Origin: UBA1181 sp045601045
GTDB lineage: Bacteria > Bacteroidota > Bacteroidia > Bacteroidales > Paludibacteraceae
Assembly: GCA_045601045.1 (NCBI GenBank)
Contig: JAZRZA010000072.1
Coordinates: 1 to 64,000 of the forward strand
Length of the DNA stretch: 64,000 nucleotides
Direction of reading: 5' to 3'
Part shown: piece after piece, positions 1-8,300 of the stretch
How the letters are laid out: every line of letters starts with the position of its first letter
Position numbering within the stretch: position 1 is the first letter of the stretch
Position numbers and translations under genes: made by a program
The notes under the pieces: model-generated
Told to the model about the DNA's origin: nothing
Seen by the model: only the letters and a program-made list of their open reading frames with translations
Databases searched by the model: none

Positions 1-20
1 GCCATTAATTGTTTGATTTT

Positions 21-43
21 CATAAAGATACAAAATCTTTATG
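21..43. repeat. AT-rich inverted repeat near left edge
   Basis: Perfect 9-bp arms CATAAAGAT and ATCTTTATG are separated by ACAAA. The rest of bases 1-187 shows no gene I can support. The dyad could be an operator or the end of a leftward transcript outside the window; nothing decides between these. Confidence 0.3.
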
Positions 44-187
44 AGACTACAAAGCCTCAGCTTGTGAAAGTTGGGGGTTTTTTTCACTCTTTTCGGTGGC
101 TTTTATACGAAAAGAGGGCATATCAATTTTGATACACCCTCCTTTTGTTTGTTACTTCCTGGCGAATAGGCGATTCCCAGAAATAAG

Positions 188-213
188 AAAGGCGATCCAA
201 TGGACCGCCTTCT
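188..213 (-). terminator. Rho-independent terminator of the DUF1508 gene
   Basis: Read on the minus strand, an arm starting AAGGCGGTCC pairs with GGATCGCCTT around a 3-4 nt loop, with one G-T wobble. A T-rich stretch follows. It lies about 25 nt past the stop of the gene ending at 236. Confidence 0.6.
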
Positions 214-235
214 TGTTGTTTAATTTAAAGTCGAA

Positions 236-613
236 TTATTCTGCGCTCTTATCAACAATCTCAGCCTCAGGAGCGTTTCTCTTGATGGAATCGATACCGT
301 TCATGCAACTAGCTTTTGCCTTGTAGCCCTCTCCTGTACCGATGTTCTCTCCGTTGCTAGCTTTCAAACGGAAACGGAACTCACCTCTCTTGTCCTTGTA
401 AACCTCGAACTTAGGATTCTTCAAAGTCTCATATCCCTCAACAGTTTGGTCCTCGATGGCAGCAACGCTGTTCTTTTGTACGCTTGCGATACCATTCTTG
501 CAAGAAGCCATTGAAGAATAACCCTCAGAACTAAGAATGATCTCACCATTACCAGCCTTCAAATTGAAACGGAACTCACCTTTAGCATCCTTAGTGATAA
601 CAAATTTACCCAT
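236..613 (-). CDS. DUF1508 (YegP/UPF0339) family protein, two repeats
   Basis: The 125-residue protein is made of two copies of the about 50-residue DUF1508 unit. Each copy has the pattern F-x-[VI]-x-K-D-x-x-G-E-F-R-F-x-L-K-A-x-N-G-E, then a G-Y-x-x-x-A-S-C-x-N-G-I segment (residues about 4-50 and 68-115). E. coli YegP has the same two-repeat layout at a similar length (110 residues). The fold is a small beta-rich domain; the biochemical role is not established, and I do not assign one. The gene stands alone, with its own promoter upstream (675-705) and terminator downstream (188-213). The start is the only ATG that gives the complete first repeat. Confidence 0.88.
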   Translation of the reverse strand: MGKFVITKDAKGEFRFNLKAGNGEIILSSEGYSSMASCKNGIASVQKNSVAAIEDQTVEGYETLKNPKFEVYKDKRGEFRFRLKASNGENIGTGEGYKAKASCMNGIDSIKRNAPEAEIVDKSAE

Positions 614-674
614 ATCTATAATCTTTTAAAGTTAATAAATTTCAAATTCTTTTTATCTGTGTTTAAATTTATAG

Positions 675-705
675 CGAATATAAGAAATTTTATTCAGATT
701 CCAAA
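675..705 (-). promoter_or_regulatory. Bacteroidota-type promoter for DUF1508 gene
   Basis: On the minus strand a TTTG (-33) is followed after 19 nt by TATATTCG, one mismatch from the -7 consensus TAnnTTTG. The 5' leader to the ATG would be about 55 nt. Confidence 0.5.
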
Positions 706-745
706 TATTTTTGAAAAAATAAAGATATGAGTTCGAAAAAACTTT

Positions 746-1420
746 CTATTTCAGCAAGTCAGGACGTAATCTTTTGGTCCTTTCCACCGCTTGTTCATAC
801 TCCCACTCCTTAATCTTCGCCTCGTTGCCGGAGAGTAAAATGTCGGGAACTCTCCACCCTTTGTATTCCGCGGGACGGGAATAGACGGGTGGTGCCAATA
901 AATCATCCTGAAAACAATCGGAAAGAGCCGATTGCTCATCAGACATAGCTCCTGGAATCAAGCGGACAATCGCGTCGGTCATGATACAAGCCGCCAATTC
1001 ACCGCCTGTTAGCACGAAATCACCCACTGAAATCTCTTTGGTGATCAGATGCTCCCTGATTCGGTGGTCGATTCCCTTGTAGTGGCCGCAGAGGATGATG
1101 ACATTGTTGAGCAACGACATCGAATTGGCCATCTTCTGGTCGAACATCTCGCCATCTGGGGAGGTGTAGATCACCTCGTCGTACTCTCTTTGCCCCTTTA
1201 GATGCGATATAAGGCGATCAATCGGTTCGATCTGCATCACCATACCCGAACTGAATCCGAAGGCGTAATCGTCGATTTTTTTGTGCTTGTCGAGCGTGTA
1301 GTCACGGATGTTGTGGATAACAATCTCCGCCAACCCTTTGGCTTGCGCCCTTTTGAGGATGGAGTGGTTCAATGGACTCTCCAACAATTCGGGAACAGCA
1401 GATAATATATCTAATCTCAT
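746..1420 (-). CDS. trmD: tRNA (guanine(37)-N1)-methyltransferase TrmD
   Basis: TrmD uses S-adenosylmethionine to methylate N1 of G37 in tRNAs reading CNN codons, which prevents +1 frameshifting. The 224-residue protein has the N-terminal MRLDILSAVPE strand, and the knotted SPOUT core shows LCGHYKGIDHRI, then GDFVLTGGELAAC and a proline-rich segment near LIPG. The C-terminal helices end in ERTKRLRPDLL. The length matches bacterial TrmD (about 220-250). It is the last gene of a leftward run: the thioesterase stop lies 2 nt before this ATG and prfC lies upstream of that, so co-transcription is likely. Confidence 0.95.
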   Translation of the reverse strand: MRLDILSAVPELLESPLNHSILKRAQAKGLAEIVIHNIRDYTLDKHKKIDDYAFGFSSGMVMQIEPIDRLISHLKGQREYDEVIYTSPDGEMFDQKMANSMSLLNNVIILCGHYKGIDHRIREHLITKEISVGDFVLTGGELAACIMTDAIVRLIPGAMSDEQSALSDCFQDDLLAPPVYSRPAEYKGWRVPDILLSGNEAKIKEWEYEQAVERTKRLRPDLLK

Positions 1421-1422
1421 GG

Positions 1423-1797
1423 TTATTTCAATTTACTCATAAAACGTTCCGCATCGACGATGAATCGTTGGTGGTCTGCCGATCCGATCAGATCTCCCTT
1501 TTCATCCTTTGCCTCTATGGCATAGGCGATTCTACGCCCGTCAATCTCCGTGATCTTCGCTGAAATCGTGATTTTAGCACCGATAGCGGAGGCTTTCGTA
1601 TGTTTCGCGTTCATCTCGATACCCACGGTCCCACTGCCAGCCGGCAGGTCCGATTCCACCATCTTGAGCGCCGTGTTCTCCATGTATGCGATCATGGCGG
1701 GCGTGCCGAACACCATGAGGGTGCCAGAACCCAAGGCTATTGCGGAATCTTGCTCGCGGACGGTGATGACTTGGCTATATGTTTGACCTACTTCCAT
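1423..1797 (-). CDS. Hotdog-fold thioesterase (FlK-like family)
   Basis: The 124-residue single-domain protein has a hotdog pattern: an N-terminal strand region, then VFGTPAMIAYMENTA on the central helix and a GTVGIEMNAKHTKASAIG segment. This resembles small acyl-CoA thioesterases of the fluoroacetyl-CoA thioesterase type. The glutamate in MEN and the histidine in AKHTKAS sit where that family keeps active-site residues, but the substrate cannot be read from the sequence; general acyl-CoA housekeeping is the likeliest role. It lies between prfC (12-nt gap) and trmD (2-nt gap) in a probable operon with no functional link that I can see. Confidence 0.8.
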   Translation of the reverse strand: MEVGQTYSQVITVREQDSAIALGSGTLMVFGTPAMIAYMENTALKMVESDLPAGSGTVGIEMNAKHTKASAIGAKITISAKITEIDGRRIAYAIEAKDEKGDLIGSADHQRFIVDAERFMSKLK

Positions 1798-1809
1798 GAT
1801 ATCGTTTGT

Positions 1810-3390
1810 TTAGAATTCAGAAGAGAAGTGGAAACGGATCTTCGGGAAGTCAGACTGCGCCATCTGGAGGATGTAGCCGGAATCAGCCAAGAAGACATCC
1901 CTGCCCTCTTTATCCTTCGCCATGAATTGGTACTTACGTTTCTTGAAGTTATCCAACGCCTCGGCATCGTCACTTTCGATCCAGCACGCTTTGTAGAGAT
2001 TGATAGGCTCCCAACGACACTTGGCGTTGTACTCGTGGAGCAGACGGTATTGGATTACCTCAAACTGCAATTGTCCCACAGTACCGATGATCTTTCTTCC
2101 GTTGAATTGGTTGGTGAAGACTTGGGCCACACCCTCGTCCATCAACTGCTCGATACCCTTAGCCAATTGTTTCGCTTTCATCGGATCATCGTTCTCGATG
2201 TATTTAAACATCTCTGGAGAGAAGCTTGGCAATCCTTTGAAGTGGATATCCTCGCCGGAAGACAATGTGTCACCGATTTTGAAGGTACCGCCGGAATCTG
2301 GCAAACCGACGATGTCACCTGGCCACGCTTCGTCCACCGTCTCCTTCTTCTGGGCCATAAAGCAGGTCGGCGCGGAGAATTTCAACATCTTGTTGTGGCG
2401 CACATGCTTATAGTTCACATTACGCTCGAATTTACCGGAGCAGACCTTCACAAAGGCGATACAGCTGCGGTGGTTAGGGTCCATATTGGCATGGATCTTG
2501 AACACGAAACCGGAGAAGTTTTCCTCTTCTGGCTTCACCTCACGTTCCACGGTTTGTGTCGGTTGTGGCGTTGGCGCGATCTGACAGAAGCAGTCGAGCA
2601 ACTCCTTCACACCGAAGTTGTTCAAGGCACTACCGAAGAATACGGGAGCCACCTGGCCAGCCAAATATTCATTGATGTCCAATTCTGGATATACGCCATC
2701 GATCAATTCGAGATCCTCTCGCAATTGTTGCGCATCCTCCGAAGGAATATGCTTCTCCAAATCAGGGCTGTTGATGTCCTTGAATTCGATGTTTTCAGTG
2801 ATGATTTGCTTGTTAGGCGTATAGAGGTTGAGCTTTCTCTCGTAAATGTTGTAAACGCCCTTGAATTTGTCTCCTTGGTTGATAGGCCAAGAGAGCGGAC
2901 GGACGCGGATATTGAGTTCCTTCTCCAATTCATCCATCAAATCGAAAGCGTTGTTACCGTTGCGGTCCATCTTGTTGACGAAGACAATCACTGGCGTGTT
3001 GCGCATACGGCAGACATTCATCAATTTACGGGTCTGCGCCTCCACACCCTTCGCGCAGTCAACGACGATGATTACGCTGTCCACAGCAGTCAAGGTACGG
3101 AAGGTATCCTCTTGGAAGTCTTGGTGACCAGGGGTATCAAGGATGTTGATTTTGAATCCATTGTAGTCGAAAGCCATCACGGAAGTCGCTACGGAGATAC
3201 CACGTTGTTTCTCGATCTCCATCCAGTCGGATGTGGCGGTCTTTTTGATTTTGTTCGATTTCACCGCACCAGCGATATGGATCGCACCACCGAACAACAA
3301 CAATTTCTCTGTCAATGTTGTCTTACCCGCATCCGGGTGACTGATAATCGCGAAGGTTCTTCTTCTTTTGATCTCTTCTGATAAGCCCAT
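1810..3390 (-). CDS. prfC: Peptide chain release factor 3 (RF3), GTPase
   Basis: RF3 is a translational GTPase that removes RF1/RF2 from the ribosome after termination. The 526-residue protein opens with the G domain: P-loop SHPDAGKTTLTEKLLL (about 17-32), a switch region containing EKQRGISVATSV, DTPGHQDF, and NKMDR as the G4 motif. Domains II and III follow, and the C-terminal part (KRKYQFMAKDKEGRDVFLADS) is RF3-like. EF-G would be about 700 residues, so length supports RF3. It heads a leftward set with the thioesterase and trmD. A TAnnTTTG element sits 27 nt before the ATG. Confidence 0.95.
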   Translation of the reverse strand: MGLSEEIKRRRTFAIISHPDAGKTTLTEKLLLFGGAIHIAGAVKSNKIKKTATSDWMEIEKQRGISVATSVMAFDYNGFKINILDTPGHQDFQEDTFRTLTAVDSVIIVVDCAKGVEAQTRKLMNVCRMRNTPVIVFVNKMDRNGNNAFDLMDELEKELNIRVRPLSWPINQGDKFKGVYNIYERKLNLYTPNKQIITENIEFKDINSPDLEKHIPSEDAQQLREDLELIDGVYPELDINEYLAGQVAPVFFGSALNNFGVKELLDCFCQIAPTPQPTQTVEREVKPEEENFSGFVFKIHANMDPNHRSCIAFVKVCSGKFERNVNYKHVRHNKMLKFSAPTCFMAQKKETVDEAWPGDIVGLPDSGGTFKIGDTLSSGEDIHFKGLPSFSPEMFKYIENDDPMKAKQLAKGIEQLMDEGVAQVFTNQFNGRKIIGTVGQLQFEVIQYRLLHEYNAKCRWEPINLYKACWIESDDAEALDNFKKRKYQFMAKDKEGRDVFLADSGYILQMAQSDFPKIRFHFSSEF

Positions 3391-3416
3391 AAATTCTTCT
3401 GTAAAAAATGCTTCCG

Positions 3417-3424
3417 CAAAGTTA
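3417..3424 (-). promoter_or_regulatory. -7 promoter element upstream of prfC
   Basis: The minus strand reads TAACTTTG, a perfect TAnnTTTG. No clear -33 TTTG is present at the usual distance. Confidence 0.45.
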
Positions 3425-3461
3425 GTAAAAAGAATTGTATGGTTCGCACAAATCGTCTAAA

Positions 3462-4253
3462 TCATCTCTTCACGAAAATCGACGAGAATCTTTTGGCGCC
3501 TGATGTGGCTGTCAAGATGTAGCGACCAGGCTGTAAATCACCCACGAAAAGATTTTCGCCGTCATTCATTATCAACTTCTTTTGTAGCTTTCCATCCATA
3601 TCGTAGATAGATATTTGCGCCGACTTAATCTCGCGGAAGTTCAGCCACATATAATCATCCACTAAGTTAGTAATAAAGAACATAGGTTCGTCTAAATCGA
3701 CGATTTCCGCTAAAGCGGCTTCTTGGAATGTCATCCTTGCTCCCGTCTCATCCGTAGGAAATACAACTGTTACTGTACGGGAATAAGTACCCTCGTCCCA
3801 TCGTCCTGAAGGGTTTTCGAATACGATGTCTCCCTCTAAGATAGTGGTGTCCTTTATGGTACTAGGATCTTTGGTGAAGGAGATGTTTACATCACACCAT
3901 GGGGTTTCCCTGTATTCTAATTCGAACTCTCCGTTTTCATCGGAAAATTTTTTCCTTCTAGGGGTATCACATGTTTTGAGAAGAACCTCAACACCTGCCA
4001 ATGGATTGTCGTGTTGATCGACCACCTTGCCTTTGAAGATAAAGGTGGCGTATGGGCAACCATACTCCGTCGGAGGATTATATGGATCAAAAGTGTCATA
4101 TGGAAGAGATGGTGATGGATCAGTTGAATTCAAATCCCCATTCTCGACATCAGATGTGCCAGCTTGCGCTGGAAATGAATAGAATCCTATGGCCGCTAAA
4201 AGCGAACTTATCACGCTGTTGATTCTTTTCCTTACAACAATTTCTTTTTTCAT
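3462..4253 (-). CDS. Secreted protein with carboxypeptidase-regulatory-like domain and T9SS tail
   Basis: The 263-residue protein starts with basic residues and a hydrophobic stretch ending in PAQAG, a likely signal peptide without a lipobox cysteine. Around residues 60-150 is a beta-sandwich of the carboxypeptidase regulatory-like type: EYGCPYATFIFKGKVVD, then NPLAGVEVLL and FSDENGEFELEY. This resembles Bacteroidota proteins often labelled radical-SAM-associated putative lipoproteins. The last about 75 residues match a T9SS C-terminal sorting domain: ISIYDMDGKLQKKL, LQPGRYILTA and a basic FVKR end. Export to the cell surface through type IX secretion is therefore inferred. The function is unknown and no radical SAM gene is adjacent. 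It is transcribed alone from a promoter at 4310-4342. Confidence 0.75.
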   Translation of the reverse strand: MKKEIVVRKRINSVISSLLAAIGFYSFPAQAGTSDVENGDLNSTDPSPSLPYDTFDPYNPPTEYGCPYATFIFKGKVVDQHDNPLAGVEVLLKTCDTPRRKKFSDENGEFELEYRETPWCDVNISFTKDPSTIKDTTILEGDIVFENPSGRWDEGTYSRTVTVVFPTDETGARMTFQEAALAEIVDLDEPMFFITNLVDDYMWLNFREIKSAQISIYDMDGKLQKKLIMNDGENLFVGDLQPGRYILTATSGAKRFSSIFVKR

Positions 4254-4309
4254 ACCCCAAAACGTTTTGATATTAGATAAGTGTAATTTAGGTTACTCTT
4301 GCAACACCG

Positions 4310-4342
4310 CAAATATATAGAATCAAATTGATTTTCCACAAA
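4310..4342 (-). promoter_or_regulatory. Promoter of the T9SS-tailed secreted protein
   Basis: On the minus strand TTTG is followed after 21 nt by TATATTTG, a perfect TAnnTTTG. The leader to the ATG is about 55 nt. Confidence 0.5.
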
Positions 4343-4373
4343 AAAGCATCAAATATTTTACACATCACCTCAC

Positions 4374-4413
4374 TTCGCAAAAAATCCCCACCACAATGTG
4401 GCAGGGATTCTCT
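4374..4413 (-). terminator. Terminator hairpin, copy 1 of a 40-bp direct repeat
   Basis: The minus strand forms AATCCC/GGGATT and CCAC/GTGG nested arms followed by TTTTTT, a good Rho-independent terminator 22 nt past the GNAT stop. All 40 bases are identical to 5269-5308, the terminator of carAB, so the GNAT pair lies between two copies. Confidence 0.75.
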
Positions 4414-4435
4414 TCTTTACTCACATTTTCTGGAA

Positions 4436-4999
4436 TTATGCGTATAATTCGGTTAGGTCATAGTACATTAATTTTGTATATGATGGATCTTCGTCAATCG
4501 TGCTAAGGGGAAGGAACCCGTTCTTTTCGTAAAATGGAATAGCATCTAAGTACGCATCCACCGTAACGAATCGACATCCCGATTTGTTGTCAACGGCAAA
4601 ATACTGTTTGATAAAATCTAAAAATATGGAACCGATTTTGCATCCATGCGCAGATAAATCCACTCCAAGTCGACAAATTTTAATTGCAGGGTAACTTTTT
4701 AGTCGTTTTGATTGAGGAAATCCTCTTTTCTTTCGAAATCGATTGAATTCATTATTGTTTTCGAAATCCGCTAATGACACCCTGTCATTGGCTAAACTGC
4801 AAAATCCTAATACTTTGTCTACGTCACTCTGCCAGGAAATCACATAAGTAACAGCCAATTTTGCATATCGATACGCTCTGACGTTGTTTAGAACATAATC
4901 ATTTAAATCATCATCTCCGCAATTGAAATTTTCTATGACTTCTTCTTCGGTTAGTCTACGAATTACTAAATCATTTGTTGAGAATTGCGTCAATTTCAT
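4436..4999 (-). CDS. GNAT-family N-acetyltransferase, toxin-like (TacT/AtaT class)
   Basis: This 187-residue GNAT protein opens with VIRRLTEEEVIENFNCGDDDLNDYVLNNVRAY split over residues 12-43, the N-terminal pattern of acetyltransferase toxins, in which the C-G-x-x-x-L-[ND]-x-[YF]-[LV] segment is conserved. The acetyl-CoA loop is seen as CRLGVDLSAHGCKIGS (about 124-139), a degenerate form of the usual Q/RxxGxG/A. The C-terminal region has AYLDAIPFYEKNGFLPL, typical of the family. Known relatives acetylate aminoacyl-tRNA and are neutralised by a small partner. Here the small upstream gene overlaps by 29 bp. Toxicity is inferred, not shown; an ordinary acetyltransferase remains possible. Confidence 0.8.
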   Translation of the reverse strand: MKLTQFSTNDLVIRRLTEEEVIENFNCGDDDLNDYVLNNVRAYRYAKLAVTYVISWQSDVDKVLGFCSLANDRVSLADFENNNEFNRFRKKRGFPQSKRLKSYPAIKICRLGVDLSAHGCKIGSIFLDFIKQYFAVDNKSGCRFVTVDAYLDAIPFYEKNGFLPLSTIDEDPSYTKLMYYDLTELYA

Positions 5000-5189
5000 C
5001 TTGGGTAATAGGTCTTGTTTTAAGTTTCAGATTTTTTCCTCTCTCCAACATATCCAATGCTAACTCATAGTTCTGTTGAATACGTTCCATCTCCTCTGTA
5101 CTAACTTTGTGATTTTCTCGCATACGAGCCTCAAAACGTCTTGCATCTTCTCCGAAAAGGATGGGTGTTTCTTTGATAGGTCTTGCCAT
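4971..5189 (-). CDS. Small partner of the GNAT protein, antitoxin-like
   Basis: This is a 72-residue charged protein beginning MARPIKETPILFGEDARRFE. It continues with a helical region (KVSTEEMERIQQNYELALDM) and ends ITQDEIDAILNK. Short proteins with the same MARPIKETP start commonly precede GNAT genes in Bacteroidota. The ORF overlaps the acetyltransferase by 29 bp, which implies translational coupling. I see no clear ribbon-helix-helix or HTH signature, so DNA binding is not claimed. A role as antitoxin is inferred from size, order and overlap. A perfect -7 element lies at 5220-5227. Confidence 0.7.
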   Translation of the reverse strand: MARPIKETPILFGEDARRFEARMRENHKVSTEEMERIQQNYELALDMLERGKNLKLKTRPITQDEIDAILNK

Positions 5190-5219
5190 AATTATAAATT
5201 TTTAGTTGCAAACTTTATG

Positions 5220-5227
5220 CAAATATA
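5220..5227 (-). promoter_or_regulatory. -7 promoter element of the GNAT pair
   Basis: The minus strand reads TATATTTG, about 30 nt before the ATG at 5189. The cassette therefore carries its own promoter inside the two 40-bp repeats. No matching -33 box is obvious. Confidence 0.45.
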
Positions 5228-5268
5228 GAATTTATTGTCTATAAATATATCATAGATCACGATTTATT

Positions 5269-5308
5269 TTCGCAAAAAATCCCCACCACAATGTGGCAGG
5301 GATTCTCT
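5269..5308 (-). terminator. carAB operon terminator, copy 2 of a 40-bp direct repeat
   Basis: Same hairpin and T-run as 4374-4413, all 40 bases identical. It lies 32 nt after the carAB stop, so it is presumably the original terminator of the amidotransferase operon. Confidence 0.75.
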
Positions 5309-5339
5309 ATAAAGATACGAATTGATTTGTACTCGTTGA

Positions 5340-8300
5340 TTAATACTCGTTCCAAGGCTTGATTGGCAAATCCTCCACCTTCATAGAGCAGAAGGCACGG
5401 ATGAAGGCTGTCGCCAAACGAGGATTAGTAATCAATGGAATGTTCAAATCGACTGCTGAACGACGGATCTTGTATCCGTTAGTCAACTCATGAACGGTCA
5501 AATCCTTCGGAATGTTGACCACCATATCAATTTTGTGCTCATGCATCAAATCCAACGCTTGAGGTTGTTTGTCCGCATCGCTTGGCCAGTAAACCAATGT
5601 GTTTGGTACGCCATTCTCCGAAAGGTAGCGGCTGGTTCCGTTGGTCGCGTAGATTTCGTAACCGTTTTGAACCAAAAGATGAGCGGCATCCAACATGGCA
5701 GCTTTATCCTTCGCACCACCAGTTGAGAGCAACACCGTCTTCTTTGGAACACGTTGTCCGACAGAGAGCATAGCGAGCAACAAAGCACTGTTAGCATCTG
5801 GACCCAAACAACCTACCTCACCGGTTGAAACCATATCAACACCCAAAACTGGGTCAGCCTTTTGGAGACGGTTGAAACTGAATTGGCTCGCCTTGATACC
5901 TACGTAGTCGAAGTCGAAGCATGATTTGTGAAGTTTTTCGACAGGAAGACCAAGCATAACCTTGGTCGCGATCTCGATCAAGTTGTTCTTCAAAACCTTG
6001 CTGACAAATGGGAAGGAACGGCTGGCGCGGAGGTTACACTCGATCACCTTGATTTCGTTCTCCCTTGCCAAGTATTGGATATTGAATGGACCGGAGATGT
6101 GCAACTCCTTCGCAATTTGAGCGGAGATCTTCTTGATACGCTTTACCGTCTCGATATAAAGCTTTTGGGCTGGATATTGGATCGTAGCATCTCCAGAGTG
6201 GACACCAGCGTACTCAATGTGTTCTGAGATTGCGTAAGCGAGGATCTCTCCATCTTTCGCTACCGCATCCATCTCCACCTCCTTGGTGTTCAACATGAAC
6301 TTACTGATAACGACTGGGTGCTTCTTGCTGACATTTGCCGCCAAGGCAAGGAATCGCTCCAATTCATCTTGGTTGGAACATACATTCATCGCCGCACCAG
6401 AAAGCACGTAAGATGGACGAACCAACACTGGATAACCCACCTTGGCGATGAACTTGTTCACATCCTCCATATTGGTCAATGCGCTCCACTCTGGTTGGTC
6501 TACGCCAATGCGGTCCAACATCGCGGAGAATTTATCGCGGTCCTCAGCGTTATCGATGTATTTCGCTTGTGTACCCAAAATAGGCACATTTTGCTCATCC
6601 AACTTCATGGCCAAGTTGTTCGGAATTTGTCCACCCGTGCTGACCACGACGCCCTTAGGGCCTTCGATCTCGATCACATCCATGACACGCTCGAAGGTCA
6701 ACTCATCGAAGTAGAGTCGGTCGCACATATCATAGTCTGTGGAGACAGTCTCTGGGTTGTAGTTGATCATGATGGATTTGTAACCCTCTTTGCGGATGGT
6801 ATTAAGCGCTTGAACGCCACACCAGTCGAACTCTACGGATGAACCGATACGGTATGCGCCTGAACCCAAAACGATCACAGAAGGGTTAGGATCCTTCTCG
6901 ATATCGTTCGCTACCGCGGAGTATGTTAGGTACAAATAGTTGGTCTGGGCAGGATATTCGGCAGCCAAAGTATCGATTTGCTTCACATGAGGAACAATGC
7001 CCTTCGCTTTTCGATATTGGCGAACTTTCAAGATAGCCTCCTCGATATCCATGCTCTTCTCCATACCGATGGCACGAGCCACCTGGAAATCGGTAAAGCC
7101 GTACACTTTCGCTCTGTTAAGCAATTCTGCGTCCAAGTCATCCAATGATTTAACCGCACGCAATTCGCTGTTGATGTTGTAGATGTTCAACAACTTATCA
7201 AGGAACCAGTTGTCGATTTTGGTCAAATCGTGGATTTGGTCAACTGTGTATCCAGCGAAGAAGGCCTTCTCAATCATGAAGATACGCTTGTCGGTTGGTG
7301 CATGGAGCGCTTGGTCGAGGTTGTCGATCACCAACTCCTTGTTGCCAACAAAACCGTGCATACCTTGTCCGATCATACGAAGACCTTTTTGGATGGCCTC
7401 CTCGAAGTTACGACCGATGGCCATCACCTCTCCGACAGACTTCATGGAGCTACCCAACTCCCTATCCACACCATGGAATTTACCCAAGTCCCAACGAGGA
7501 ATCTTACATACCACATAGTCGAGCGCTGGCTCGAAGAATGCGGAGGTCGTCTTGGTAACGGAGTTCTTCAAATCGAACAATCCGTAACCCAAGCCCAATT
7601 TAGCAGCCACGAAAGCAAGCGGATAACCGGTTGCCTTGGAGGCCAATGCGGAACTTCTGGAAAGACGGGCGTTCACCTCGATCACACGATAATCCTCGCT
7701 GAATGGATCGAACGCATATTGTACATTACACTCTCCGACAATACCGATGTGGCGAATGATCTTAATCGCCAAGGCGCGGAGTTTGTGGTATTCGCTATTG
7801 GTCAATGTCTGAGATGGAGCGATAACGATGGACTCACCGGTATGGATACCAAGCGGGTCGAAGTTCTCCATGTTGCAGACGGTAATACAGTTGTCGAAGC
7901 GGTCTCGTACCACCTCATACTCTATCTCTTTCCATCCCTTCAAAGACTTCTCCACCAGCACCTGTGGTGAGAAAGAGAATGCCTTCTCAGCGATAGTATT
8001 CAATTCTTCTTCATTGTCGCAGAATCCTGATCCAAGACCACCCAATGCGTATGCGGCGCGGATGATGACTGGATAACCCAAATCCTTAGCGGCCTTTCTA
8101 GCCTCCTCGATGGTTTCGCAAGCTTGTGACTTGATGGTCTTCACACCAATTTCATCGAGTTTCTTCACGAACAACTCGCGGTCCTCCGTATCGATGATGG
8201 CCTGAACTGGCGTACCCAACACTTGGACATTATGCTTAGCCAATATGCCTTGCTCGTAAAGAGCGACACCGCAGTTGAGGGCAGTTTGTCCACCGAAGCT

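Noticed and set aside
1..132. Open frame from the left edge on the + strand ending at 132
   Set aside because: About 43 codons with no recognisable C-terminal motif, and the region is AT-rich non-coding DNA downstream of the DUF1508 gene.
1600..3381. 593-codon open frame on the + strand opposite prfC
   Set aside because: It is the antisense of a clear RF3 gene, with no recognisable protein features; the long openness follows from the codon use of prfC.
7230..7970. Long + strand frames opposite carAB (for example 246 codons)
   Set aside because: Antisense shadows of the carAB coding frame, with no promoter or family match.
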